Assembly: GCA_963847145.1 (NCBI GenBank)
Contig: CAWJYN010000002.1
Location: forward strand, 24,275-88,274
Reading direction: 5' to 3'
DNA from: JABFRJ01 sp963847145
GTDB lineage: Bacteria > Pseudomonadota > Alphaproteobacteria > Rhizobiales > Hyphomicrobiaceae
Length of the DNA stretch: 64,000 bases
Shown: positions 8,094 to 17,420 of the stretch, one piece after another
How the letters are laid out: each line of letters opens with the position of its first letter
How positions within the stretch are numbered: position 1 is the first letter of the stretch
The notes under the pieces: generated by a model
Database searches by the model: none
Seen by the model: only the letters and a program-made list of their open reading frames with translations
Told to the model about the DNA's origin: nothing
Position numbers and translations under genes: made by a program

Positions 8094-9028
8094 GGCAGGA
8101 AGCCTTTGCTCAAATCCATCGCCTGCTTGATCCGCTCGCGGCCTTTGCTGTCGGTCACCGCAAGCGTCCACGTCACGTTGGTGCCCTGGCCGTAAGAGGT
8201 TGTCGAGCGCAGCCGCGCCGCCAGCGTCTCGCCCTTGCGCACTTCGAACGGCTCGGCAGCCGGGAGATACAACTGCTCCCAATGCGTGCGTGGATCGAAC
8301 GGCCCAGTGCCAAGCGACAGCCCTTCGACCAACTCAGCCGTCCACCAGATCGCGAAGCCGCTGATCGTCGCGGGCGCTTTCATCGCCCACGCCGCAGTGC
8401 CGATGCGCGTTGTCTTGGTCGCCTTCGCAAGATCGACCTTGTCCCACAGCAGCGCGGCTTTACCGTCATCCAGCAGATCGTTCGCCACCAGCCAGCGAAC
8501 GTAAATATTGTTCAGGCCCATCTCGCGGGCAGCTGCAAAATTCAGCCCAAAGCCGACGCTGTCCCATGTCGTGAGGTCCGCGTGCAATTTGGTGCTCACC
8601 ACCGGGCACACCATTTGCGTCACCTTTCCCGGGATCAGCACGCCGCCCGGCTCCAAGTAGCGGTCACGCGCATCGCCCAAGGTTTCGATGATATTTTCCT
8701 CAAACGCGTAGTTGCCCAGCGTTTCCGACACCGCGACATCAAAGCGCTCCGGCGGCTCCAACTCCGTCGAATGCGCCGGCACGACTTCGATGTTGCGCAG
8801 CCCATTGGCCTTCGCCAGCTTCTTCGCCAGCGCCGCAATCTCCGCCGTCTCGATCAGCACCACACGCTTAGCGCCGAGCTTGGCCGCCATAAAGCCGAGA
8901 AATCCCGTGCCGCAGCCGATATCGACCACTTTGGTCTGGCCCGGCACGATCACGCGCCGCAACGCTTCGTGAAATGCCTCATTGCGCACGCGGTCGGCGA
9001 GCAGCGTACGGTGATATTCAATGCGCAT
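8090..9028 (-). CDS. Class I SAM methyltransferase resembling protein arginine methyltransferases
   Basis: A 312-residue protein. The SAM-binding motif is VVDIGCGTGFLG (residues 34-45), then VVLIE (56-60). The segment SETLGNYAFEE (101-111) resembles the double-E loop of PRMTs with its paired glutamates, and a THW motif sits at about 248-250. The C-terminal half is a beta-rich domain. PRMTs methylate arginine in proteins, usually in eukaryotes; bacterial relatives are often annotated only as methyltransferases. The ATG at 9028 is preferred (GGAG upstream) over a longer frame starting at 9055. The target protein is unknown. Confidence 0.75.
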   Translation of the reverse strand: MRIEYHRTLLADRVRNEAFHEALRRVIVPGQTKVVDIGCGTGFLGFMAAKLGAKRVVLIETAEIAALAKKLAKANGLRNIEVVPAHSTELEPPERFDVAVSETLGNYAFEENIIETLGDARDRYLEPGGVLIPGKVTQMVCPVVSTKLHADLTTWDSVGFGLNFAAAREMGLNNIYVRWLVANDLLDDGKAALLWDKVDLAKATKTTRIGTAAWAMKAPATISGFAIWWTAELVEGLSLGTGPFDPRTHWEQLYLPAAEPFEVRKGETLAARLRSTTSYGQGTNVTWTLAVTDSKGRERIKQAMDLSKGFLP

Positions 9029-9352
9029 GGCGCTCCAGGTCTTTCGCGGCCGCAAAATAATTGCGCATAGCGCAGGCGCTCTTGCGCGCGCCGAGCCATA
9101 AAAGCGAGGATTGGAGGGCGCAAGGGGTTAACGTTATTGATTAATCTTTTAATCGCAAGCCGCGAGCCGCCCGTATTCCGGGCCTTGCCGTTTCAGCAGC
9201 AGTCAAAAACCGGCCAAAAAGCCCCCGCCAATGCTCGCCTGTTGCAGCCATGGTAGAGTGTTCCTCAGCCACACCTGCTCAAACGTCCTCACGAGGAACG
9301 ACCCCGCATGCACGCCGTCAATGCTACCGCAGCTTACAGCCACCCGTCATCG
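9029..9352. other. Intergenic stretch with AT-rich core
   Basis: Upstream of the PRMT-like gene there is an AT-rich tract at about 9128-9156 (TTAACGTTATTGATTAATC and following) in otherwise GC-rich DNA. It is a plausible promoter region for the leftward gene. No gene, repeat or hairpin was found in the rest. Confidence 0.4.
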
Positions 9353-10489
9353 TCAGCCGCGCCCACCGTCCCCCAACCACGGCCGGCTGCGGATACGCGC
9401 GACCACAAATCGCATCAGGGCCGCGTCCGCCACCGGCGTGAAGGCACCGAACGAGATGAACTTCACGAAGCTGTTCCACAGCATCAGTCCGGCAAACTGC
9501 ATCTTGGGCAGCTTCACGTCCAACCGCTGGCCGTCGAACACCAGACTGGAAATCTGATGCTCGATCCACGCGGCGCGATAATACAGGAGAAACCCGAACA
9601 CCGGCGTCAGACCGAATGCCAACACCCCGAGCCCGGTCTTCAACGTCTCCGGCTGCAACAACGGCGTCAACGTTTGGCCTTCGAGGGCGGCCAGCACCTC
9701 AGGGCCAATCGTCAGGCCCACCAGCACCATGGTCGCGACATAGATCGTGCCGCCGCCAAACCACAGCGCTGCAAAGGCCCGATAAAGCGGCGCGACACCA
9801 CCCACCGCCCTGAAGCGTTGCGCGCCCAGGCACATATCGCCGATCTTGCGACGCTCCAGCCGGTTGGCACGCCACGGGCCTGCCCAGCCGAGCGTCAGCG
9901 GCACCAGGAAGGCGGTCCAAAAGTGCTGCAGTGCGTAGGCCCAAGGCTGGCCGTCAAGATCGAAGTGCTGGCCACGCCACCACGTGCGCCGCAGGATCTC
10001 CTTGCGCTTGCGGTAGACGACCGAGCCCAGCAGGAACAGCAGCGGCAGGGTGATGAAGAGCCGCTGATAGCGGAACTCGCCGAGCGATTGGCGCAGCTGA
10101 CCGGTCCCACCGCCCGTCTTGACGAAGAACCAGACAAACGCCGAAACGAACATCACCGTCGTCAGGGTGCCCAACAGAAACGCCTTGAAGGCCTCGCGGC
10201 CGGTGCCTGTGTAGTCGAGGGGCGCGCCACCGATGCGCAGTGCGCGATGCAGCTGCTTGCGCGCCTCGGCCTTGGCCCAGAACGAGTAGAAACCGAGTGT
10301 CGCCAGGGTCAGGCCGAAATTGCGGATCGAGAGGCTCAGGAAGCTCTCGGCGGGCTCGACGAATGTAACAAGTTGAGCGGGTGCGTTGGGCGCGTGCGGC
10401 TCAGACGCCTCGTGGCGGTCGTGCGCTGTGACAGATTGCAGCCAAGCGGCCGCGAACGGGCCCACCGATGCAGGCGAAGCGGTGAGCAT
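9353..10489 (-). CDS. DUF898 (YjgN-like) membrane protein
   Basis: A 378-residue protein of the DUF898 family. After a roughly 40-residue soluble N-terminus it has the typical NFGLTLATLGFYSFWAKAEA segment, then repeated pairs of hydrophobic helices with conserved YRKRKEILRRTWWRGQHF and TLGFYSFW/AGPW-type aromatic motifs. The ATG at 10489 (MLTASPASV) is more natural than a longer frame starting at 10537. Family members are inner-membrane proteins of unknown function. It is divergent from valS. Confidence 0.8.
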   Translation of the reverse strand: MLTASPASVGPFAAAWLQSVTAHDRHEASEPHAPNAPAQLVTFVEPAESFLSLSIRNFGLTLATLGFYSFWAKAEARKQLHRALRIGGAPLDYTGTGREAFKAFLLGTLTTVMFVSAFVWFFVKTGGGTGQLRQSLGEFRYQRLFITLPLLFLLGSVVYRKRKEILRRTWWRGQHFDLDGQPWAYALQHFWTAFLVPLTLGWAGPWRANRLERRKIGDMCLGAQRFRAVGGVAPLYRAFAALWFGGGTIYVATMVLVGLTIGPEVLAALEGQTLTPLLQPETLKTGLGVLAFGLTPVFGFLLYYRAAWIEHQISSLVFDGQRLDVKLPKMQFAGLMLWNSFVKFISFGAFTPVADAALMRFVVARIRSRPWLGDGGRG

Positions 10490-10773
10490 AAGACGCACTC
10501 GTACAAAACAACGACCCCAGTGCACGCGGTGCACCAACGCTGTGCACGATAACTACCAATGGTTACTCAGGTGTTAATGGCGTCGTGCGTGAGGCTGGTC
10601 GCAGCCCAAAGGAGAAGTGCGCATGATGACCAATGGTTATAGGCAGCGGAGGCGCTCTAATTGCCTCACGCGATCGACAGCTGCACGCGCTTAGTTCCCG
10701 TTTCCTTGACGCCAGCGGGCGGCGCGCGTACCACCCACGTCAAACCCCTTCATTGGTGAAACGCCCCCGCGCC

Positions 10774-13689
10774 ATGCTCGAGAAGACCTACCAGCCCGCC
10801 GACATCGAAGCCCGCATTCACAAGGACTGGGAGGCAGCGCAAGCCTTCAAAGCCGGCCGCCCCGAGCGCGCTAAGGCTGAGCCTTACACCATCGTCATCC
10901 CGCCGCCGAACGTCACCGGTTCGCTGCACATGGGGCATGCGCTCAACAACACCTTGCAGGATATTCTCTGCCGCCATCAGCGCATGAAGGGCAAAGACGT
11001 GTTGTGGCAACCCGGCACCGACCATGCCGGCATCGCCACCCAGCTTGTTGTGTCGCGGCAACTCGCCGAAAAGCAGAACCACGAGGCCTTGCGGTCCCGC
11101 GAGAAATTCATCGAAGAAGTCTGGAAGTGGAAGGCCGAAAGCGGCGGCACGATCACCGGCCAGCTGAAACGGCTCGGCGCCTCGTGCGACTGGTCGCGTG
11201 ATACCTTCACTATGGGCAAATCCGGCGCGCCGGACGAGCAGATGGTGCGCGCGGTGATGAAGGTGTTCGTCGAGCTGGCGAACACGCCCGGCCCCAATGG
11301 GCGCAACCTGATCTATCGCGACAAGCGGCTGGTCAACTGGGACCCCGAGTTCAAGTCCGCCGTCTCCGATCTCGAAGTCGAGATGGTCGAACATCGCGGC
11401 ACGTTCAAATGGGCCGATGGCGACGTCGACAAAGAGGGCAACATTGTCGCGTTCTCGGCTGCTGCACTCGACAAGGCGCTGTCGAAAGATCCGGGTGGGC
11501 ATATGTACCACCTGCGCTATCCGATCACCGGCAAGACTTTCGACCCGAAAGATGCGACGACCTTCATCGTCGTCGCCACCACACGGCCGGAGACGATGCT
11601 GGGCGATACCGGCGTCGCCGTGCATCCAGATGACGAGCGTTACAAGGCATTGGTTGGCACAACGGTCGACCTGCCGCTGGTCGGCCGCAAGATCAAGATC
11701 GTTGCTGATTTCTACTCCGATCCCGAGAAGGGCACCGGCGCCGTCAAGATCACACCCGCACACGACTTCAACGACTACGAAGTCGGCAAGCGTGCCGGGC
11801 TCGAGATCATCAACATCCTGACCGAGAGTGCACAGCTCAACGAGAACGTGCCGGCGGCCTACCGCGGCCTCGACCGTTTTGCAGCCCGTCGCAAAGTCAC
11901 CGCTGATCTCGTCGCCGGTGGCTTCATCGTCAAGATCGAGCCGCACACGCAAGCCGTGCCGCGCGCGCAGCGTGGCAACGCCGTCATCGAGCCGTGGCTG
12001 ACAGACCAGTGGTATGTGGACGCCGCCGTGCTCGCCAAGCCAGCCATGGAAGCGGTGCGCTCTGGCAAAACAAAGTTCGTGCCGGAAAAGTATGCCGACG
12101 ACTACTTCCGCTGGCTCGAAAACATCCAGCCCTGGTGCATCTCGCGCCAGATCTGGTGGGGGCATCGTATCCCCGCTTGGTATGTCGCCTTTGCAAAAGG
12201 TAAGTTCCTGAAGAACGACGAGACCAAATACTTTGTTGCTGGCACTACAGGCGAAGCAGTTGACAAGGCAAGGAAGGAACTCGGTTCACAGATTTTTGCT
12301 TTCGACGATGCCGGCGAGGCCAGTCGTTTCATCGAACCCGGTTGGTTGAACAACGCAGAAGCGCCAGTTGTGTTGATCCGCGACCCCGACGTGCTCGACA
12401 CCTGGTTCTCCTCTGCCCTCTGGCCATTCTCCACGCTCGGCTGGCCCGAGAACACGCCTGAACTGAAGCGCTACTACCCAACCGCGACGCTGGTCACCGG
12501 CTTCGACATCATCTTCTTCTGGGTTGCGCGCATGATGATGAGCGGCATCCACTTCATGGGTGATGTGCCGTTCTCAGACGTCTACATCCACGGCCTCGTC
12601 CGCGACGAGAAGGGCCGCAAGATGTCGAAGTCCATCGGCAACGTCATCGATCCACTCACGCTCATCGACCAGTACGGCGCCGACGCGCTGCGCTTCACGC
12701 TGGCGGCACTCACCACACAAGGCCGCGACGTCAAACTGACCACCGCCATCGTCGAGGGCAATCGCAACTTCGCAACCAAACTCTGGAACGCGGCGCGCTT
12801 CGCTGAAATGAACGAGTGCGTCCGCCAGAAGAATTTCGATCCCAAGTCCGTCAAGGAAACCGTCAACCGCTGGATCGCCGGCGAAACCGAACGCGCGGTG
12901 AAGTCCGTCACCGCCGCCATTGATGCCTATAAATTCAACGAAGCCGCGAAAGCTGCCTACGAGTTCACCTGGGGCACCTTCTGCGACTGGTATCTGGAAC
13001 TCACCAAGCCGATCCTCTCCGGCGATAACGACGCCGCCACCGCCGAGACGCGCGCAACGACGGCGTGGGTGCTCGATCAGATCTTGAAAATGCTGCACCC
13101 GTTCATGCCCTTCATCACCGAAGAGCTGTGGGGCCGCATGGTCGAAGTCGGCGTCAAGCGCGAGACCTTGCTGTGTCTCTCCACTTGGCCGGAACTTTCA
13201 AAGCTCCAGAACCCGGCGGCCGACGAAGAGATCGGCTGGCTGATCACGCTCATCTCGGAAGTCCGCTCCGTCCGCTCCGAAATGAATGTGCCCGGCGGCG
13301 CGAAGATCCCGCTCGTCATGATCGGCGCCAGCGCCGAGACGCGCACGCGCACCGACCGCCACGCCGACACCATCAAGCGCATGGCGCGCCTCGATGACAT
13401 CACGTTTGCCACCGCCGCCCCCAAAGGCTCAGCACAGCTCGTGGTCGCTGAAGCCACCGTCTGTCTGCCGCTCGACGGCGTCATCGATATGAGTGCGGAA
13501 AAGGCGCGTCTCGACAAGGAAATCGCCGCCGTCCAAGTCGACCTCGGAAAAATGAACGCCAAGCTCGACAACCCGAGTTTCATGAGCCGCGCCAAGCCCG
13601 ACGCCATCGAAGAAACGCTGGAACGCAAAGCCGAACTTGAGCAGGCGTTGGCCAAGCTCCAAGCGGCCGTCAAGCGGATCGCGGCGTAG
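10774..13689 (+). CDS. valS: Valyl-tRNA synthetase
   Basis: A 971-residue class I aminoacyl-tRNA synthetase that charges tRNA-Val. The HIGH motif is present as LHMGH (residues 51-55) and KMSKS at residues 616-620. In between lies the CP1 editing domain (VVATTRPETMLGDTGVAVHP). The anticodon-binding region follows, and the C-terminal coiled-coil arm typical of ValS ends the protein (AEKARLDKEIAAVQVDLGKM). The ATG at 10774 (MLEKTYQPADIEARIHKDWE) matches family N-termini; the frame extends to 10633 but that part is not protein-like. It stands alone, followed by a palindromic repeat unit. Confidence 0.97.
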   Translation: MLEKTYQPADIEARIHKDWEAAQAFKAGRPERAKAEPYTIVIPPPNVTGSLHMGHALNNTLQDILCRHQRMKGKDVLWQPGTDHAGIATQLVVSRQLAEKQNHEALRSREKFIEEVWKWKAESGGTITGQLKRLGASCDWSRDTFTMGKSGAPDEQMVRAVMKVFVELANTPGPNGRNLIYRDKRLVNWDPEFKSAVSDLEVEMVEHRGTFKWADGDVDKEGNIVAFSAAALDKALSKDPGGHMYHLRYPITGKTFDPKDATTFIVVATTRPETMLGDTGVAVHPDDERYKALVGTTVDLPLVGRKIKIVADFYSDPEKGTGAVKITPAHDFNDYEVGKRAGLEIINILTESAQLNENVPAAYRGLDRFAARRKVTADLVAGGFIVKIEPHTQAVPRAQRGNAVIEPWLTDQWYVDAAVLAKPAMEAVRSGKTKFVPEKYADDYFRWLENIQPWCISRQIWWGHRIPAWYVAFAKGKFLKNDETKYFVAGTTGEAVDKARKELGSQIFAFDDAGEASRFIEPGWLNNAEAPVVLIRDPDVLDTWFSSALWPFSTLGWPENTPELKRYYPTATLVTGFDIIFFWVARMMMSGIHFMGDVPFSDVYIHGLVRDEKGRKMSKSIGNVIDPLTLIDQYGADALRFTLAALTTQGRDVKLTTAIVEGNRNFATKLWNAARFAEMNECVRQKNFDPKSVKETVNRWIAGETERAVKSVTAAIDAYKFNEAAKAAYEFTWGTFCDWYLELTKPILSGDNDAATAETRATTAWVLDQILKMLHPFMPFITEELWGRMVEVGVKRETLLCLSTWPELSKLQNPAADEEIGWLITLISEVRSVRSEMNVPGGAKIPLVMIGASAETRTRTDRHADTIKRMARLDDITFATAAPKGSAQLVVAEATVCLPLDGVIDMSAEKARLDKEIAAVQVDLGKMNAKLDNPSFMSRAKPDAIEETLERKAELEQALAKLQAAVKRIAA

Positions 13690-13717
13690 GCCGGGCGGAA
13701 GCGGCCGCACATAAGTT

Positions 13718-13746
13718 GTCATCCTCGGGCTTGTCCCGAGGACCCA
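13718..13746. repeat. Palindromic repeat, left copy of a perfect 29-bp inverted pair
   Basis: A 29-bp sequence, GTCATCC + TCGGGCTTGTCCCGA + GGACCCA. Its middle folds into a hairpin (TCGGG/CCCGA), and an exact reverse complement lies at 13825-13853, 78 bases away. It sits 28 bases after valS. The end motifs are shared with the repeats at 54.4-55.0 kb, so it appears to be a variant of the same dispersed REP-like family. Confidence 0.85.
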
Positions 13747-13824
13747 GGGTGCAACAAGAGCTGACCCCGCAGAATTCGATATGATGTCGGAATACAATGT
13801 CTCACCGTACGCCCGGCTTAGAAA

Positions 13825-13853
13825 TGGGTCCTCGGGACAAGCCCGAGGATGAC
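13825..13853. repeat. Palindromic repeat, right copy of the perfect 29-bp inverted pair
   Basis: Exact reverse complement of 13718-13746. The pair encloses 78 bases with no gene. The paired arrangement resembles a BIME-type unit and could also act as an mRNA 3' stabiliser or attenuator for valS. Confidence 0.85.
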
Positions 13854-13985
13854 ATTGGAGATGAAGGCCACCGGTGCAGTCGAATACACGATGGTTAGTC
13901 ACCGGGCCGCCCATCCACCGCTTGCCCAATGCCCCCAATCAGGCCGAAACTCTCCCCTTACCGCTCGTGCCGAAAGTCATCCCCC

Positions 13986-14816
13986 ATGCCGACGCAAGCC
14001 GAAAAAGCCGCCACCTTCCGCAAGCTCCACCAGGGCCCTGGGCCGTTCGTGATCCCCAATCCGTGGGATGCGGGGTCCGCCAAGATCCTCGCCAGCCTCG
14101 GCTTCCAAGCGCTGGCCACCACCAGTGCGGGTTTGGCCTTCGCCCTCGGCCGCGTCGATGGCCAAGCGACGCGTGACGAGGCGCTCGCCAATGCCACGTC
14201 GATTTGCGCTGCCACATCGCTGCCGGTCTCCGCCGATTTCGAAAATCTCTACGCCCATGCCCCCGATATCGCTGCCGCCATGATCCCGGCCGCCGCCGCA
14301 ACCGGCCTCGTTGGCTGCTCCATTGAAGACGCAACCGGCGATCCAGCCAATCCAATCTATCCGATGAACGTGGCCATCGCGCGCGTGGCAGCAGCAGTCG
14401 CTGCCGCCCGTGCTTTGCCGTTTCCATTCACTCTCACCGCCCGCGCCGAGAATTTTCTGCACGGCCGCCGCGATCTCGCCGACACACTCGCCCGGCTCCA
14501 AGCCTTCGACGCGGCCGGCGCCGACGTCATCTACGCGCCCGGCCTGCCCGACATCGCGAGCATCGAGGCGGTCGTCAAATCAACCGCCAAGCCCGTCAAC
14601 GTCCTCGTTTCCTCAGGCAACGCCCAGCTGACGGTTGCCGAACTCGGCCGCCTCGGTGTGCGTCGCATCAGCGTTGGCGGGGCCATGGCCCGCGCCGCGC
14701 TTGGCGGATTGTTAGCCGCCGCCGAAGAAATCCAGAAGCATGGTACATTCACCTACGGACGCACCGCCATGCCGCACGCCGGCATTGAAGCCATTCTCAG
14801 GAAGGACATCGTATGA
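13986..14816 (+). CDS. Isocitrate lyase/PEP mutase superfamily protein
   Basis: A 276-residue TIM-barrel of the PEP mutase/isocitrate lyase superfamily. Characteristic segments are PNPWDAGSAKIL, SADFENLYA, GCSIEDATGDP (metal-binding acids) and TARAENFLHGR. The KKCGH catalytic loop of isocitrate lyase is missing, so C-C lyase or phosphonate-type chemistry on a 2-oxoacid is possible but not assignable. The ATG at 13986 (MPTQAEKAATF) is chosen over one at 13929. The last codons overlap the next gene as ATGA, so the SDR gene is translationally coupled, and the GNAT gene follows with a GTGA overlap. Confidence 0.82.
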   Translation: MPTQAEKAATFRKLHQGPGPFVIPNPWDAGSAKILASLGFQALATTSAGLAFALGRVDGQATRDEALANATSICAATSLPVSADFENLYAHAPDIAAAMIPAAAATGLVGCSIEDATGDPANPIYPMNVAIARVAAAVAAARALPFPFTLTARAENFLHGRRDLADTLARLQAFDAAGADVIYAPGLPDIASIEAVVKSTAKPVNVLVSSGNAQLTVAELGRLGVRRISVGGAMARAALGGLLAAAEEIQKHGTFTYGRTAMPHAGIEAILRKDIV

Positions 14817-15595
14817 CGGCCCAAGCTTCCGGTCGCCTCGCTGGTAAGATCGCGTTCTGCACGGCGTCCGGTGCCGGCATCGGCCGCGCCACCGCACTCG
14901 CGTTCGCGCGCGAAGGCGCCAAGGTCATCGCCTCCGACATCGACCTCAACGCCCTCAAAGGCCTGCGCGACGAAGGCATTGCCGAAACCCACATCATCGA
15001 TGTGCGCAACACCAAGTCCGTCGAAGACGCCGCCAAGCGCATCGGCCCCATCGATATCCTCTTCAATGCCGCTGGCTTCGTGCACGCGGGCACCGTGCTT
15101 GAATGTTCGGAAGCCGATTGGGACTTCTCCTTCGACATCAACGTCAAGTCGATGCACCGCACCATTCGCGCCTTCGCCCCCGGCATGCTCGCGCGCGCCG
15201 CTGAAAAGAAGGCCAGCGCGTCGATCATCAACATCGCCTCCGGCGCGGGCTCGGTTCGGGGTATCCCCAACCGGTATGTCTATGGCGCGACCAAAGCCGC
15301 CGTCATCGGCTTGTCCAAGGCTGTCGCCGCCGATTTCATGCGCAAGGGCGTGCGCTGCAACGCCATCTGCCCCGGCACCGTGCAATCGCCGTCGCTCGAT
15401 GCGCGCATCGCCGCTCAAGCCAAGACCCTCAACAAAACCGACAACGAAGTCCGCCAGATGTTCGTCGACCGTCAGCCCATGGGCCGCCTCGGCACCGCCG
15501 AGGAAATAGCCGCCATGGCGGTCTATCTGGCCGCCGATGAAAGCGCCTTTACAACGGGCCAGATCTTCCTTGTCGACGGTGGCTTCGCGCTGTGA
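14813..15595 (+). CDS. Short-chain dehydrogenase/reductase
   Basis: A 260-residue classical SDR. The NAD(P) motif is TASGAGIGRA. The catalytic residues are the Ser of NIASGAG and the Tyr-x3-Lys of YGATK. The C-terminus RQPMGRLGTAEEIAAMAVYL...DGGFAL resembles the BDH2/2-keto-3-deoxy-L-fuconate dehydrogenase subgroup, so oxidation of a hydroxy acid or sugar acid is a reasonable guess. The start ATG overlaps the stop of the PEP mutase-like gene, and its stop overlaps the next start, forming a tight three-gene operon. Confidence 0.85.
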   Translation: MTAQASGRLAGKIAFCTASGAGIGRATALAFAREGAKVIASDIDLNALKGLRDEGIAETHIIDVRNTKSVEDAAKRIGPIDILFNAAGFVHAGTVLECSEADWDFSFDINVKSMHRTIRAFAPGMLARAAEKKASASIINIASGAGSVRGIPNRYVYGATKAAVIGLSKAVAADFMRKGVRCNAICPGTVQSPSLDARIAAQAKTLNKTDNEVRQMFVDRQPMGRLGTAEEIAAMAVYLAADESAFTTGQIFLVDGGFAL

Positions 15596-16122
15596 CAGCC
15601 GATACGACCAGCCCTGAGACCATTCAGCCGCAGGCAAACCGCCCGCCGCCGGCACCCATTCGTTTTCGCCGTGCCACTGAGGCTGATCGCACAACCGTTG
15701 AAGCGCTCCAACAAGCCGCCTACGACCGCGAGCGCTTGCTCGGCCTGGAGCCACCGCCGCTGAAAGCGGACTATGCAAAGATTGTCGCCACCATGGAAGT
15801 CTGGCTCGCTGAAGAGCGCGCCGTCGTCCGCGGCGTACTGATCCTCGACGTGCGGCCGGATGATCTCGTCATCTGGTCGGTCGCTGCAGCCCCCGAAGCA
15901 CGCGGCCAGGGCCTCGGCCAGATCATGCTGGATGCCGCCGAAGTGCGCGCCGAGCAATTGGGCCGCCGCATCATCCGCCTCGATACCGGTGCCGTCCAAC
16001 AAGCATTGATCGGCTGGTATGGCCGCCATGGCTACGCTATCGAAGGCCGCGCCACCGTCGCCGATCACCCCGTCATTCACATGATCAAGCGCCTCGCATC
16101 GCCAAAACCCAAAGGCACGTAA
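15592..16122 (+). CDS. GNAT family N-acetyltransferase
   Basis: A 176-residue GNAT acyltransferase. It has an N-terminal Pro-rich linker, then IRFRRATEADRTTV, and motif A as WSVAAAPEARGQGLGQIML (acetyl-CoA pyrophosphate loop RGQGLG), then LDTGAVQQALIGWYGRHGY. It starts with GTG at 15592, overlapping the SDR stop (GTGA). It probably modifies a small molecule; its place in the operon suggests a link to the SDR/PEP mutase-like pathway, but the substrate is unknown. It converges on the cytochrome gene with only 17 bases between them. Confidence 0.85.
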   Translation: MTADTTSPETIQPQANRPPPAPIRFRRATEADRTTVEALQQAAYDRERLLGLEPPPLKADYAKIVATMEVWLAEERAVVRGVLILDVRPDDLVIWSVAAAPEARGQGLGQIMLDAAEVRAEQLGRRIIRLDTGAVQQALIGWYGRHGYAIEGRATVADHPVIHMIKRLASPKPKGT

Positions 16123-16139
16123 GCGAAGCCTCAGTGCCC

Positions 16140-16883
16140 TCAGTAAAACAGCTTGCCACCCAGCCCCATGATCCCGCCAGCGACGATGCCGATGGCCAGC
16201 ACCAGCGTGCCCAGCGCCCGCAACGTCACATCGCGCGCAATCACCGCTTCGCGCTGATCCTCGTAGTCCTCCGCCGGTTTCCGCCCCGTCACCATGGCGC
16301 GGATCAGCGGATCGCGTTTGAGGAGGCCATACAGCGTATTGGCGATGATGTGCGCCGCCACCAGCGGCAGGATCGCCCAATAGAGCAGCAGTCCGTGCCA
16401 GCGCAGCACATCTTTCTGCTTGGCCTCACCGACGAGCTTGTAGAGCGGCCCCCATGTCGTGTCGTTGTGCTCCACAACCATCAATCCGAGTGCCGCCTGG
16501 ACGCTGACCGCCGCCAGCAGTCCAAGGATCATGTAGGTGCCCAACGGATTGTGCCCGAGGAATTTGCGGTCGCGCCCACGCAGCAAATCCAGCGCATATC
16601 CCGCCGCCGTCCACGGCCATCGCACGAAAGCCACCCAGCGCGCTGTCGATGAGCCGAGAAAGCCCCACAGGACGCGGAACACCACCAGCACCAGCACCGC
16701 GTAGCCGTTGTAGCGGTGCCACTTCATCGTCGGATCGCCGAACGTCTCGGCATACTGATAGCTCGGCCACGCCGAGATCAGGCACACCACCAGCAGCCAA
16801 TGAAACGCCCGCGTCGGCCAATCCCAGACAGCGACCGTTGCGCCGCTCGTCCCAGGCTTCTGGGAAGCTGATCTTGCTGGCAT
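16140..16883 (-). CDS. Cytochrome b561-type membrane protein
   Basis: A 247-residue four-to-five helix di-heme cytochrome b of the b561/Ni-Fe hydrogenase b-subunit family. Heme-ligand histidines are visible in RAFHWLLV, MKWHRYNGY, LRWHGLLLYW and AAHIIANTLYG. Such proteins pass electrons between quinone and a soluble partner. It lies 5 bases downstream of the DUF4170 gene on the same strand, so they are co-transcribed. No hydrogenase or cytochrome c partner lies nearby. Confidence 0.85.
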   Translation of the reverse strand: MPARSASQKPGTSGATVAVWDWPTRAFHWLLVVCLISAWPSYQYAETFGDPTMKWHRYNGYAVLVLVVFRVLWGFLGSSTARWVAFVRWPWTAAGYALDLLRGRDRKFLGHNPLGTYMILGLLAAVSVQAALGLMVVEHNDTTWGPLYKLVGEAKQKDVLRWHGLLLYWAILPLVAAHIIANTLYGLLKRDPLIRAMVTGRKPAEDYEDQREAVIARDVTLRALGTLVLAIGIVAGGIMGLGGKLFY

Positions 16884-16888
16884 CGTCG

Positions 16889-17146
16889 TCAGCTCTTTTC
16901 TGGCTTGGCGGCTGGGTCCAGTAGCCGGTGCATATGAACAATGAAATAACGCATGTGCGCATTGTCGACAGTCTTCTGCGCGGCACCCTTCCAGGCTTTA
17001 TGCGCTTCCGCGTAGTCGGGATAAATGCCGACAACATCAAGCTTGGTCACGTCGGCGAATGTGATCCCATCCAGTTGCGTAAGCTCGCCGCCAAACACCA
17101 GATGTAACAATTGCTGTGACGTGCGCTCGGCTGTCGGTGTGCTCAT
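16889..17146 (-). CDS. DUF4170 protein
   Basis: An 85-residue protein matching DUF4170, a small family seen in alphaproteobacteria: HLVFGGELTQLDGITFADV, VVGIYPDYAEAHKAWKGAA, TVDNAHMRYFIVHMHRLL. It has no signal peptide or membrane segment. The molecular role is unknown. It precedes the cytochrome b561 gene by 5 bases. In other alphaproteobacteria DUF4170 genes are often found near ubiA; here ubiA lies 274 bases upstream on the same strand. Confidence 0.8.
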   Translation of the reverse strand: MSTPTAERTSQQLLHLVFGGELTQLDGITFADVTKLDVVGIYPDYAEAHKAWKGAAQKTVDNAHMRYFIVHMHRLLDPAAKPEKS

Positions 17147-17420
17147 GACTTTTCATCTCTCACGTAAGAAACGGCGATGCTCAGCACACACCTGATGCAA
17201 ATCGGGACGGTGCCGGACGGTTGTTCACGCGACTTTTACGGTTCCATTAAGCGGGCGGGAAGCCCTTTGTGCGACTATCATGGAGAAGAGGCCACATAGA
17301 TGGCTCGAGAGTTGACAGGCGTTGAAAGAAGTTTGGCCAGGGAAGCCCGGCAGAGGTTGTTTGGCGTGATCGCAATGGGACGCGGTCGCGCCAAAACCCA
17401 TTGCGGGACAGCTCTCCGCC

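Noticed and set aside
10633..10773. 47-codon N-terminal extension of ValS
   Set aside because: Family proteins begin near MLEKTYQP, and the extension has no conserved features.
10750..12165. 471-codon minus-strand frame opposite valS
   Set aside because: valS on the other strand has all class I synthetase motifs; the antisense frame has none.
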